A stretch of 64,000 nt of DNA. Source: Hippophae tibetana (lineage: Eukaryota > Streptophyta > Magnoliopsida > Rosales > Elaeagnaceae). Below the pieces are notes generated by a model. The model saw nothing but the letters and a program-made list of their open reading frames with translations, ran no database searches and was not told the DNA's origin. Location: the NCBI GenBank assembly GCA_037013495.1, contig CM072811.1, positions 372,001 through 436,000 of the forward strand, given 5' to 3'. Made by a program: the position numbers and the translations under genes. This document shows positions 12,406-26,850 of the stretch, piece after piece. Within the stretch, counting starts at the first letter, position 1. Every line of letters starts with the position of its first letter.

Positions 12406-15274
12406 ATTCCTCCCGTGAGATTAATATTATGCACTATTTTTATTCTTTTTCATCTTTTATACATATGTGAAACTATTAATTCATTTATATACAAAAGCCC
12501 TAGTCTTTTGTACCTTTGAATTAATAGTTGAATTAATAGGATTATTGTATTGGATTGTATGCTTTGTGTGATTAGAGTCTAAGCTAATTCAAATTCTTCA
12601 TACTAAGATTGGATGAATTTAATATTGATACATTTTTTATAAAAATAGGAAATTGATTTTCAAATAATTATTATAGTAAATCCTAAATATTTCGAATATT
12701 AAAATAACTTATTCTATAGATTTTAATTATAATCTTAAACGAGATTAAAAACAATGAGAAATTTTATATTTTTTGTATCTTATCTTTTTCATTCATATTT
12801 GCCATTATTTTAAAATTTTGTTTGTTGTTTATTTGTGTCCAATTTTTACATTTTAAATTGTTAGACTATCTCTCTAGGCACCTGCATTGAATTACACCTA
12901 ATAGAGTGTTAAATGTTTATTTTTATTACTTGACTTGAATAAATAACTAGAAATTTAAAGTTTATGTCTTTCTGTTCATGCATTCTTGAATTCTCAAAAA
13001 GAGACATATATGAGGTTAGCTAAACCAATTCAAAGAGAAAACACAAATTAACCAATCACCTTATTATTTAATATATGTAGAATTTAAACATGGATCCTTT
13101 TCTTGAAAAAAATAGATATCTACAAAAAGAAAAGTATAGGTAAATAAAATAAAGAAAAAAAATGAATAGTACAAACTTTATACTATGACCCAATATCCTT
13201 CTCAAAATTGGATAAATATAAAAGAAAAATATAGGAAATACTTACCGAAGAAGTCATTTTCATTCTATTCATCCCTAAAAAGTTATTTTTAAAAATTAAT
13301 TTGATAAATTTAATTGATCTATAAAAATAATATATTATTTCTTTATAAAATCCTTTAATTTGATTCCTCCCGTGAGATTAATATTATGCACTATTTCTAT
13401 TCTTTTTCATCTTTATACATATGCGAAACTATTAATTCATTTATATACAAAAGCACTAGTCTTTTGTACCTTTGAATTAATAGTTGGATCAATAGGATTA
13501 TTGTATTCGATTGTATGCTTTGTGTGATTAGAGTCTAAGCTAATTCAAATTCTTCATACTAAGATTGGATGAATTTAATATTGATACATTTTTTATAAAA
13601 ATAGGAAAGTGATTTTCAAATAATTATTATAGTATATCCTAAATATTTCGAATATTAAAATAACTTATTCTATAGATTTTAATTATATTCTTAAATGAGA
13701 TTAAAAAGATTGAGAAATTTTAGATTTTTTGTATCTTATCTTTTTCATTCATATTTGCCATTATTTTAAAATTTTGTTTGTTGTTTATTTGTGTCCTATT
13801 TTTACATTTTAGATTGTTAGACTATCTCTCTAGGCACCTGCATTGAATTACACCTAATAAGGTGTTAAATGTTTATTTTTATTACTTGACTTGAATAACT
13901 AACTAGAAATTTAAAGTTTATGTCTTTCTGTTCATGCATTCTTGAATTCTCAAAAAGAGACATATATGAGGTTACCTAAACCAATTCAAAGAGAAAACAC
14001 AAATTAACCAATCACTTTATTATTTAATATATGTAGAATTTATAAATGGGTCCTTTTCTTAAAAAATATATATATCTCCAAAATAAAATGTATAGAAAAA
14101 TAAAATAAAGAAAAAAAATGAATAGTACTAATTTAATACTATGACCCAATATCCTTCTAATAATTGGATAAATATAAAAGAAAAATATAGGAAATACTTA
14201 CCGCAGAAGTCATTTTCATTTTATTCATCCCTAAAAAGTTATTTTTAAAAATTAATTTGATAAATTTAATTGATCTATGAAAATAATATATTATTTCTTT
14301 ATAAAATCCTTTAATTTGATTCCTCCCGTGAGATTAATATTATGCACTATTTTTATTCTTTTTCATCTTTATACATATGTGAAACTATTAATTCATTTAT
14401 ATACAAAAGCCCTAGTCTTTTGTACCTTTGAATTAATAGTTGAATTAATAGGATTATTGTATTGGATTGTATGCTTTGTGTGATTAGAGTCTAAGCTAAT
14501 TCAAATTCTTCATACTAAGATTGGATGAATTTAATATTGATACATTTTTTATAAAAATAGGAAATTGATTTTCAAATAATTATTATAGTAAATCCTAAAT
14601 ATTTCGAATATTAAAATAACTTATTCTATAGATTTTAATTATAATCTTAAACGAGATTAAAAACAATGAGAAATTTTATATTTTTTGTATCTTATCTTTT
14701 TCATTCATATTTGCCATTATTTTAAAATTTTGTTTGTTGTTTATTTGTGTCCAATTTTTACATTTTAAATTGTTAGACTATCTCTCTAGGCACCTGCATT
14801 GAATTACACCTAATAGAGTGTTAAATGTTTATTTTTATTACTTGACTTGAATAAATAACTAGAAATTTAAAGTTTATGTCTTTCTGTTCATGCATTCTTG
14901 AATTCTCAAAAAGAGACATATATGAGGTTAGCTAAACCAATTCAAAGAGAAAACACAAATTAACCAATCACCTTATTATTTAATATATGTAGAATTTAAA
15001 CATGGATCCTTTTCTTGAAAAAAATAGATATCTACAAAAAGAAAAGTATAGGTAAATAAAATAAAGAAAAAAAATGAATAGTACAAACTTTATACTATGA
15101 CCCAATATCCTTCTCAAAATTGGATAAATATAAAAGAAAAATATAGGAAATACTTACCGAAGAAGTCATTTTCATTCTATTCATCCCTAAAAAGTTATTT
15201 TTAAAAATTAATTTGATAAATTTAATTGATCTATAAAAATAATATATTATTTCTTTATAAAATCCTTTAATTTG
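11449..15274 (+). repeat. Array II second dimer class, two copies
   Basis: 11449-13362 and 13363-15274 are near-identical dimers (1,914 and 1,912 bp). The second monomer of each (12406, 14319) carries TGTGAAACTA, TATTGGATTGTATG, AAAACAATGAG and GGTTAGCTAAACC. This class starts inside the previous one, sharing the 11449 monomer, as expected from unequal exchange between dimers in different register. Confidence 0.85.
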
Positions 15275-15550
15275 ATTCCTCCCGTGAGATTAATATTATG
15301 CAATATTTTTATTCTTTTTCATCTTTATACATATGCGAAACTATTAATTAATTTATATACAAAAGCTATACTATGACCCAATATCCTTCTCAGAATTGGA
15401 TAAATATAAAAGAAAAATATAGGAAATACTTACCGCAGAAGTCATTTTCATTTTATTCATCCCTAAAAGGTTATTTTTAAAAATTAATTTGATAAATTTA
15501 ATTGATCTATAAAAATAATATTTTCTTTTTTTATAAAATCTTTTAATTTG
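15275..15550 (+). repeat. Internally deleted monomer at the array II/III boundary
   Basis: Only 276 bp separate two successive landmarks instead of about 955. After ...TATATACAAAAGCT the sequence jumps at about 15367 to ATACTATGACCCAATATCC, which normally lies about 680 bp further on. Left of the jump the monomers carry CCCGTGAG; right of it they carry CTCGTGAG. The deletion scar is therefore also the switch between subfamilies. Short CT/TATACTATG similarity at the joint fits illegitimate or unequal recombination. Confidence 0.92.
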
Positions 15551-18500
15551 ATTCCTCTCGTGAGATTAATATTATGTACTATTTTTAGGTTTTTTCATCT
15601 TTATACATATGCGAAACTATTAATTGATTTATATACAAAAGCTCTATTCTTTAATACCTTTGAATTAATATTAGAATCAATAGAATTATTGTATTTGATT
15701 GTATGCTTTGTGAGATTCGACTCTAAGCGAATTCAAATTCATCATACTAATATTGGATAAATTTAATATTGATAAATTTTTTATTAAAATCGGAAAGTGA
15801 TTTTCAAATAATTATTATAGTAAATCCTAAATATTTTGAATATTAAAATAACGTATTTTATAGATTTTATTTATAACATTAAACGAGTTTAAAAAGAATG
15901 AGAAATTTTAGATTTTTTATATCTTATCTATTTCGTTGATATTTTACATTATTTTAAAATTTTGTTTGTTGTTTATTTGTGTCCACTTTTTGCATTTTAA
16001 ATTGTTAGATAATCTCTCTAAGCACCTACATTGAATTACACCTAATGGAGTGTTAAATGTTTATTTTTATTACTTGATTTGAATAAGTTAAGTAGAAATT
16101 TAAAGTAAATGACTTTCTCTTCATGCATTTATGACTTCACAAAAAGAGACATATATGACGTTACCTAAACCAATTCAAAGAGAAAACACAAATTAGCCAA
16201 TAACCTTATTATTTAATATATGTACAATTTATACATGGGTCCCTTTCATAAAAAAATATTTATCCCCAAAATAAAAAGTAGAGATAAATAAAATAAACAA
16301 AAAAATAAATAGTACAAACTTTATACTATGACCCAATATCCTTCTCAGAATTGGGTAAATATAATATAAAAATATAGGAAATAATTACCGAAGAAGTCAT
16401 TTTCATTTTATTCATCCCTAAAACGTTATTTTTAAAAATTATTTTAAGAAATTTAATTGATCTTTAAAAATAATATATTATTTCTTTATAAAATCCTTTT
16501 ATTTGATTTCTCTCATAAGATTAATATTATGCACTATTTTTAGGATTTGTCATCTTTATACATATGCGAAACTATTAATTCATTTATATAAAAAAGCTCT
16601 ATTCTTTTATACCTTTGAATTAATATTAGAATCAATAGGATTATTGTATTCAAGTGTAGGCTTTGTGAGATTAGACTCTAAGCGAATTCAAATTCATCAT
16701 ACTAATATTGGATAAATTAAATATTCATACATTTTTTATTAAAATCGGAAATTGATTTTCAAATAATTATTATCGTAAATCCTAAATATTTGAAATATTA
16801 AAATAACTTATTTATAGATTTTAATTATAACCTTAAATGAGATTAAAAAGAATAAGAAATTTTAGATTTTTTATATCTTATATTTTTCATTCATATTTTA
16901 CATTATTTTAAAATTTTGTTTTTTGTTTAATTGTGTGCACTTTTTGCATTTTAAATTGTTAGATTATCTCTCTAGTCCCTTGCATTGAATTAAACCTAAT
17001 AGAGTGTTAAATGTTTATTTTTATTACTTGACTTGAAAAATTTAAGTAGAAATTTAAAGTATAGGTCTTTCTCTTCATGCATTCGTGATTCTCAAAAAGA
17101 GACATATATAAGGTTAGCTAAACCAATTCAAAGAGAAAACACAAATTAGCCAATAACCTTGTTATTTAATATATGTACAATTTATACATGGGTCCCTTTC
17201 TTAAAAAAATATATATCCCCAAAATAAAAAGTAGAGAAAAATAAAATAAAGGAAAAAATGAATAGTCATTGGATACATATAATAGAAAAATATAGGAAAT
17301 ACTTATTAGAGAAGTCATTTGCATTTTATTCATCCCTAAAAAGTTATTTTCAAAACTTAATTTGATAAATTTAATTGATCTATAAAAATAATATATTATT
17401 TCTTTATAAAATCCATTTATTTGATTTCTCTAATGAGATTAATATTATGCACTATTTTTAGGCTTTGTCATCTTTATGCATATGCGAAACTATTAATTCA
17501 TTTATATACAAAAGCACTATTCTTTTATACCTATGAATTAATATTTGAATCAATTGGATTATTGTATTCGATTCTATGCTTTGTGTGATTAGAGTCTAAG
17601 CGAATTCAAATTCTTCATACTATGATTGGATAAATTTAATATTGATATATTTTTTATTAAAATCAGAAAGTGATTTTCAAATAATTATTATAGTACATCC
17701 TAAATATTTCAAAAATTAAAATAACTTATTTTATATATTTTATTTATAACCTTAAATGAGATTAAATAGAATGAGAAATTTTAGATTTTTTATATCTTAT
17801 CGTTTTCATTCATATTTTACACTATTTGTTGTTTATTTGAGTCAACTTTTTGCATTTTAAATTGTTGGATTATCTCTCTAGGCCCCTGCATTGAATTACA
17901 ACTAATAGAGTGTTAAATTTTTATTTGTATTACTTGACTTGAATAAGTTAAGAAGAAATTTAAAGTATAGGTCTTTCTCTTAATACATTCATGACTTCTC
18001 AAAAAGAGACATATATGGGGTTACCTAGGCCAATTCAAAGGGAAAATATAAATTAACCAATCACCTTATTATTTAATATATGTACAATTTATACATGAGT
18101 CCTTTTCTTTCAAAAGTATATATCTCCAAAATAAAAAGTAGAGATATATAAAATAAAGAAGAAAAATGAATAGTACAAACTTTATACTATGACCCAATAT
18201 CCTTCTTAGAATAGGATAAATATAAAAGAAAAATGTAGGAAATACTTACCGAAGAAGTCATTTTCATTTTATTCATCCCTAAAATGTTATTTTTAAAAAT
18301 TAATTTGATAAATTTAATTGATATATAAAAATAATATATTATTTCTTTGTAAAATCTGTTTATATGATTTCTCTAATGAGATTAATATTATGCACTATTT
18401 TTAGGCTTTTTCATCTTTATGCATATGCGAAACTATTAATTCATTTATATACAAAAGCTCTATTCTTTTATACCTTTGAATTAATATTAGAATCAATAGA

Positions 18501-19316
18501 ATTATTGTATTTGATTGTATGCTTTGTGAGATTCGACTCTAAGCGAATTCAAATTCATCATACTAATATTGGATAAATTTAATATTGAATTTTTTTTTAT
18601 TAAAATCGGAAAATGATTGTCAAATAATTATTATAGTAAATTTAAATATTTCGAATATTAAAATAACGTATTTTATAGATTTTATTTATAACCTTAAACG
18701 AGTTTAAAAAGAATGAGAAATTTTAGATTTTTTATATCTTATATTTTTCATTTATATTTTACACTATTTTAATATTTTCTTTGTTGTTTATTTCTGTCAA
18801 CTTTTTGCATTTTAAATTGTTTGATTATCTCTCTAGGCCCCTATATTGAATTACACCTCATAGAGTGTTAAATGTTTATTTTTATTACTTGACTTGAATA
18901 AGTTAAGTAGAAACTTAAAGTATAGGTATTACTCTTCCTCCATTCATGACTTCTCAAAAAGAGACATATATGAGGTTACCAAAACCAATTCAAAGAGAAA
19001 ACACAAATTAACCAATCATCTTGTTATTAAATATATGTAAATTTATACATGGGTCCTTTTCTTAAAAAAATATTTATCTCCAAAATAAAAAGTAGAGATG
19101 AATAAAATAAAGAAAAAAATGAATAGTACAAACTTTATACTATGACCCAATATCCTTCTCAGAATTGGATAAATATAAAAGAAAAATATAGGAAATACTT
19201 ACCGCAGAAGTCATTTTCATTTTATTCATCCCTAAAAGGTTATTTTTAAAAATTAATTTGATAAATTTAATTGATCTATAAAAATAATATTTTCTTTCTT
19301 TATAAAATCTTTTAAT
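15548..19316 (+). repeat. Four-monomer HOR (B-C-D-A), copy 1
   Basis: Monomers start at about 15548 (B), 16503 (C), 17421 (D) and 18364 (A). The tail of this B (16,010 to 16,260) carries CACCTACATTGAATTACACC and GACTTCACAAAAAGAG, variants typical of array IV and not of the other B monomers in array III (which have CTATATTGAATTACACCACA). Copy 1 is thus a hybrid carrying an array-IV-like segment at its left edge. Confidence 0.9.
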
Positions 19317-22300
19317 TTGATTCCTCTCGTGAGATTAATATTATGTACTATTTTTAGGTTTTTTCATCTTTATACATATGCGAAACTATTAATTGATTTA
19401 TATACAAAAGCTCTATTCTTTAATACCTTTGAATTAATATTAGAATCAATAGAATTATTGTATTTGATTGTATGCTTTGTGAGATTCGACTCTAAGCGAA
19501 TTCAAATTCATCATACTAATATTGGATAAATTTAATATTGATAAATTTTTTATTAAAATCGGAAAGTGATTTTCAAATAATTATTATAGTAAATCCTAAA
19601 TATTTCGAATATTAAAATAACGTATTTTATAGATTTTATTTATAAACTTAAACGAGTTTAAAAAGAATGAGAAATTTTAGATTTTTTATATCTTATCTAT
19701 TTCGTTCATATTTTACACTATTTTAATATTTTCTTTGTTGTTTATTTCTGTCAACTTTTTGCATTTTAAATTGTTTGATTATCTCTCTATAACCCTATAT
19801 TGAATTACACCACATAGAGTGTTAAATGTTTATTTTTATTACTTGACTTGAATAAGTTAAGTAGAAACTTAAAGTATAGGTATTACTCTTCCTCCATTCA
19901 TGACTTCTCAAAAAGAGACATTTATGAGGTTACCATAACCAATGCAAAGAGAAAACACAAATTAACCAATCATCTTATTCTTAAATATATGTAAATTTAT
20001 ACATGGGTCCTTTTCTTAAAAAAATATTTATCTCCAAAATAAAAAGTAGAGATGAATAAAATGAAGAAAAAAATGAATAGTACAAACTTTATACTATGAC
20101 CCAATATCCTTCTCAGAATTGGATAAATATAATATAAAAATATAAGAAATACTTACCGCAGAAGTCATTTTCATTTTATTCATCCCTAAAAGGTTATTTT
20201 TAAAAATTAATTTGATAAATTTAATTGATCTAAAAAAATAATATTTTCTTTCTTTATAAAATCTTTTAATTTGATTCCTCTCGTGAGATTAATATTATGT
20301 ACTATTTTTAGGCTTTGCCATCTTTATACATATGCGAAACTATTAATTCATTTATATACAAAAGCTCTATTCTTTTATACCTTTGAATTAATATTAGAAT
20401 CAATAGGATTATTGTATTCAAGTGTAGGCTTTGTGAGATTAGACTCTAAGCGAATTCAAATTCATCATACTAATATTGGATAAATTAAATATTGATACAT
20501 TTTTTATTAAAATCGGAAATTGATTTTCAAATAATTATTATCGTAAATCCTAAATATTTGAAATATTAAAATAACTTATTTATAGATTTTAATTATAACC
20601 TTATATGAGATTAAAAAGAATAAGAAATTTTAGATTTTTTATATCTTATATTTTTCATTCATATTTTCCATTATTTTAAAATTTTGTTTTTTGTTTAATT
20701 GTGTGCACTTTTTGCATTTTAAATTGTTAGATTATCTCTCTAGGCCCTTGCATTGAATTAAACCTAATAGAGTGTTAAATGTTTATTTTTATTACTTGAC
20801 TTGAAAAATTTAAGTAGAAATTTAAAGTATAGGTCTTTCTCTTCATGCATTCATGACTTCTCAAAAGGAGACATATATGGGGTTACCTAAACCAATTCAA
20901 AGAGAAAACACAAATTAGCCAATAACCTTGTTATTTAATATATGTACAATTTATACATGGGTCCCTTTCTTAAAAAAATATATATCCCCAAAATAAAAAG
21001 TAGAGAAAAATAAAATAAAGGAAAAAATGAATAGTCATTGGATACATATAATAGAAAAATATAGGAAATACTTATTAGAGAAGTCATTTGCATTTTATTC
21101 ATCCCTAAAAAGTTATTTTCAAAACTTAATTTGATAAATTTAATTGATCTATAAAAATAATATATTATTTCTTTATAAAATCCATTTATTTGATTTCTCT
21201 AATGAGATTAATATTATGCACTATTTTTAGGCTTTGTCATCTTTATGCATATGCGAAACTATTAATTCATTTATATACAAAAGCACTATTCTTTTATACC
21301 TATGAATTAATATTTGAATCAATTGGATTATTGTATTCGATTGTATGCTTTGTGTGATTAGAGTCTAAGCGAATTCAAATTCTTCATACTATGATTGGAT
21401 AAATTTAATATTGATACATTTTTTATTAAAATCAGAAAGTGATTTTCAAATAATTATTATAGTACATCCTAAATATTTCAAATATTAAAATAACTTATTT
21501 TATATATTTTATTTATAACCTTAAATGAGATTAAATAGAATGAGAAATTTTAGATTTTTTATATCTTATCGTTTTCATTCATATTTTACACTATTTGTTG
21601 TTTATTTGAGTCAACTTTTTGCATTTTAAATTGTTGGATTATCTCTCTAGGCCCCTGCATTGAATTATAACTAATAGAGTGTTAAATTTTTATTTGTATT
21701 ACTTGACTTGAATAAGTTAAGAAGAAATTTAAAGTATAGGTCTTTCTCTTAATACATTCATGACTTCTCAAAAAGAGACATATATGGGGTTACCTAGGCC
21801 AATTCAAAGGGAAAATATAAATTAACCAATCACCTTATTATTTAATATATGTACAATTTATACATGAGTCCTTTTCTTTCAAAAGTATATATCTACAAAA
21901 TAAAAAGTAGAGATATATAAAATAAAGAAGAAAAATGAATAGTACAAACTTTATACTATGACCCAATATCCTTCTTAGAATAGGATAAATATAAAAGAAA
22001 AATGTAGGAAATACTTACCGAAGAAGTCATTTTCATTTTATTCATCCTAAAATGTTATTTTTAAAAATTAATTTGATAAATTTAATTGATATATAAAAAT
22101 AATATATTATTTCTTTGTAAAATCTGTTTATATGATTTCTCTAATGAGATTAATATTGTGCACTATTTTTAGGCTTTTTCATCTTTATGCATATGCGAAA
22201 CTATTAATTCATTTATATACAAAAGCTCTATTCTTTTATACCTTTGAATTAATATTAGAATCAATAGAATTATTGTATTTGATTGTATGCTTTGTAAGAT

Positions 22301-23083
22301 TCGACTCTAAGCGAATTCAAATTCATCATACTAATATTGGATAAATTTAATATTGATAATTTTTTTATTAAAATCGGAAAATGATTGTCAAATAATTATT
22401 ATAGTAAATTTAAATATTTCGAATATTAAAATAACGTATTTTATAGATTTTATTTATAACCTTAAACGAGTTTAAAAAGAATGAGAAATTTTAGATTTTT
22501 TATATCTTATATTTTTCATTTATATTTTACACTATTTTAATATTTTCTTTGTTGTTTATTTCTGTCAACTTTTGCATTTTAAATTGTTTGATTATCTCTC
22601 TAGGCCCCTATATTGAATTACACCTCATAGAGTGTTAAATGTTTATTTTTATTACTTGACTTGAATAAGTTAAGTAGAAACTTAAAGTATAGGTATTACT
22701 CTTCCTCCATTCATGACTTCTCAAAAAGAGACATATATGAGGTTACAAAAACCAATTCAAAGAGAAAACACAAATTAACCAATCATCTTGTTATTAAATA
22801 TATGTAAATTTATACATGGGTCCTTTTCTTAAAAAAATATTTATCTCCAAAATAAAAAGTAGAGATGAATAAAATTAAGAAAAAAATGAATAGTACAAAC
22901 TTTATACTATGACCCAATATCCTTCTCAGAATTAGATAAATATAAAAGAAAAATATAGGAAATACTTACCGCAGAAGTCATTTTCATTTTAGTCATCCCT
23001 AAAAGGTTATTTTTAAAAATGAATTTGATAAATTTAATTGATCTATAAAAATAATATTTTCTTTCTTTATAAAATCTTTTAAT
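19317..23083 (+). repeat. Four-monomer HOR (B-C-D-A), copy 2
   Basis: 3,767 bp. Monomers start at about 19317 (B), 20271 (C), 21190 (D) and 22132 (A). It is near-identical to copy 3, with scattered single-base differences such as CCAATGCAAAG at about 19,940 against CCAATTCAAAG in copy 3. Confidence 0.94.
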
Positions 23084-26000
23084 TTGATTCCTCTCGTGAG
23101 ATTAATATTATGTACTATTTTTAGGTTTTTTCATCTTTATACATATGCGAAACTATTAATTGATTTATATACAAAAGCTCTATTCTTTAATACCTTTGAA
23201 TTAATATTAGAATCAATAGAATTATTGTATTTGATTGTATGCTTTGTGAGATTCGACTCTAAGCGAATTCAAATTCATCATACTAATATTTGATAAATTT
23301 AATATTGATAAATTTTTTATTAAAATCGGAAAGTGATTTTCAAATAATTATTATAGTAAATCCTAAATATTTCGAATATTAAAATAACGTATTTTATATA
23401 TTTTATTTATAACCTTAAACGAGTTTAAAAAGAATGAGAAATTTTAGATTTTTTATATCTTATCTATTTCGTTGATATTTTACATTATTTTAAAATTTTG
23501 TTTGTTGTTTATTTGTGTCCACTTTTTTCATTTTAAATTGTTAGATTATCTCTCTATAACCCTATATTGAATTACACCACATAGAGTGTTAAATGTTTAT
23601 TTTTATTACTTGACTTGAATAAGTTAAGTAGAAACTTAAAGTATAGGTATTACTCTTCCTCCATTCATGACTTCTCAAAAAGAGACATTTATGAGGTTAC
23701 CATAACCAATTCAAAGAGAAAACACAAATTAACCAATCATCTTATTATTAAATATATGTAAATTTATAAATGGGTCCTTTTCTTAAAAAAATATTTATCT
23801 CCAAAATAAAAAGTAGAGATGAATAAAATGAAGAAAAAAATGAATAGTACAAACTTTATACTATGACCCAATATCCTTCTCAGAATTGGATAAATATAAT
23901 ATAAAAATATAAGAAATACTTACCGCAGAAGTCATTTTCATTTTATTCATCCCTAAAAGGTTATTTTTAAAAATTAATTTGATAAATTTAATTGATCTAT
24001 AAAAATAATATTTTCTTTCTTTATAAAATCTTTTAATTTGATTCCTCTCGTGAGATTAATATTATGTACTATTTTTAGGCTTTGCCATCTTTATACATAT
24101 GCGAAACTATTAATTCATTTATATACAAAAGCTCTATTCTTTTATACCTTTGAATTAATATTAGAATCAATAGGATTATTGTATTCAAGTGTAGGCTTTG
24201 TGAGATTAGACTCTAAGCGAATTCAAATTCATCATACTAATATTGGATAAATTAAATATTGATACATTTTTTATTAAAATCGGAAATTGATTTTCAAATA
24301 ATTATTATCGTAAATCCTAAATATTTGAAATATTAAAATAACTTATTTATAGATTTTAATTATAACCTTAAATGAGATTAAAAAGAATTAGAAATTTTAG
24401 ATTTTTTATATCTTATATTTTTCATTCATATTTTACATTATTTTAAAATTTTGTTTTTTGTTTAATTGTGTGCACTTTTTGCATTTTAAATTGTTAGATT
24501 ATCTCTCTAGGCCCTTGCATTGAATTAAACCTAATAGAGTGTTAAATGTTTATTTTTATTACTTGACTTGAAAAATTTAAGTAGAAATTTAAAGTATAGG
24601 TCTTTCTCTTCATGCATTCGTGATTCTCAAAAAGAGACATATATAAGGTTAGCTTAACCAATTCAAAGAGAAAACACAAATTAGCCAATAACCTTGTTAT
24701 TTAATATATGTACAATTTATACATGGGTCCCTTTCTTAAAAAAATATATATCCCCAAAATAAAAAGTAGAGAAAAATAAAATAAAGGAAAAAATGAATAG
24801 TCATTGGATACATATAATAGAAAAATATAGGAAATACTTATTAGAGAAGTCATTTGCATTTTATTCATCCCTAAAAAGTTATTTTCAAAACTTAATTTGA
24901 TAAATTTAATTGATCTATAAAAATAATATATTATTTCTTTATAAAATCCATTTATTTGATTTCTCTAATGAGATTAATATTATGCACTATTTTTAGGCTT
25001 TGTCATCTTTATGCATATGCGAAACTATTAATTCATTTATATACAAAAGCACTATTCTTTTATACCTATGAATTAATATTTGAATCAATTGGATTATTGT
25101 ATTCGATTGTATGCTTTGTGTGATTAGAGTCTAAGCGAATTCAAATTCTTCATACTATGATTGGATAAATTTAATATTGATACATTTTTTATTAAAATCA
25201 GAAAGTGATTTTCAAATAATTATTATAGTACATCCTAAATATTTCAAATATTAAAATAACTTATTTTATATATTTTATTTATAACCTTAAATGAGATTAA
25301 ATAGAATGAGAAATTTTAGATTTTTTATATCTTATCGTTTTCATTCATATTTTACACTATTTGTTGTTTATTTGAGTCAACTTTTTGCATTTTAAATTGT
25401 TGGATTATCTCTCTAGGCCCCTGCATTGAATTATAACTAATAGAGTGTTAAATTTTTATTTGTATTACTTGACTTGAATAAGTTAAGAAGAAATTTAAAG
25501 TATAGGTCTTTCTCTTAATACATTCATGACTTCTCAAAAAGAGACATATATGGGGTTACCTAGGCCAATTCAAAGGGAAAATATAAATTAACCAATCACC
25601 TTATTATTTAATATATGTACAATTTATACATGAGTCCTTTTCTTTCAAAAGTATATATCTACAAAATAAAAAGTAGAGATATATAAAATAAAGAAGAAAA
25701 ATGAATAGTACAAACTTTATACTATGACCCAATATCCTTCTTAGAATAGGATAAATATAAAAGAAAAATGTAGGAAATACTTACCGAAGAAGTCATTTTC
25801 ATTTTATTCATCCTAAAATGTTATTTTTAAAAATTAATTTGATAAATTTAATTGATATATAAAAATAATATATTATTTCTTTGTAAAATCTGTTTATATG
25901 ATTTCTCTAATGAGATTAATATTGTGCACTATTTTTAGGCTTTTTCATCTTTATGCATATGCGAAACTATTAATTCATTTATATACAAAAGCTCTATTCT

Positions 26001-26850
26001 TTTATACCTTTGAATTAATATTAGAATCAATAGAATTATTGTATTTGATTGTATGCTTTGTGAGATTCGACTCTAAGCGAATTCAAATTCATCATACTAA
26101 TATTGGATAAATTTAATATTCATAATTTTTTTATTAAAATCGGAAAATGATTGTCAAATAATTATTATAGTAAATTTAAATATTTCGAATATTAAAATAA
26201 CGTATTTTATAGATTTCATTTATAACCTTAAACGAGTTTAAAAAGAATGAGAAATTTTAGATTTTTTATATCTTATATTTTTCATTTATATTTTACACTA
26301 TTTTAATATTTTCTTTGTTGTTTATTTCTGTCAACTTTTTGCATTTTAAATTGTTTGATTATCTCTCTAGGCCCCTATATTGAATTACACCTCATAGAGT
26401 GTTAAATGTTTATTTTTATTACTTGACTTGAATAAGTTAAGTAGAAACTTAAAGTATAGGTATTACTCTTCCTCCATTCATGACTTCTCAAAAAGAGACA
26501 TATATGAGGTTACCAAAACCAATTCAAAGAGAAAACACAAATTAACCAATCATCTTGTTATTAAATATATGTAAATTTATACATGGGTCCTTTTCTTAAA
26601 AAAATATTTATCTCCAAAATAAAAAGTAGAGATGAATAAAATAAAGAAAAAAATGAATAGTACAAACTTTATACTATGACCCAATATCCTTCTCAGAATT
26701 GGATAAATATAAAAGAAAAATATAGGATATACTTACCGCAGAAGTCATTTTCATTTTATTCATCCCTAAAAGGTTATTTTTAAAAATTAATTTGATAAAT
26801 TTAATTGATCTATAAAAATAATATTTTATTTCTTTATAAAATCTTTTAAT
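23084..26850 (+). repeat. Four-monomer HOR (B-C-D-A), copy 3
   Basis: 3,767 bp. Monomers start at about 23084 (B), 24038 (C), 24957 (D) and 25898 (A). Its C-D-A part (24038-26850) is also the first unit of the 2,813-bp three-monomer series that follows, so the two HOR periods overlap here. Confidence 0.94.

Larger units (their letters stand above)
6662..15366 (+). repeat. Satellite array II: ~957-bp monomers, dimeric pattern
   Basis: The landmark ATTCCTCCCGTGAG recurs at about 6662, 7619, 8576, 9531, 10487, 11449, 12406, 13363, 14319 and 15275. CCCGTGAG in place of CTCGTGAG marks this subfamily. Monomers alternate: those at 6662, 8576 and 10487 carry AAGCGAATTC and GGATAAATTT; those at 7619, 9531 and 11449 carry AAGCTAATTC and GGATGAATTT. 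The units at 12406 and 14319 share GCCCTAGTC and a TGTGAAACTA variant. Period variation (955 to 962) comes mainly from single-base changes in homopolymers. There is no gene. Units with CTAATTC have lost the family's EcoRI site, so digestion should give dimers here. Confidence 0.95.
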
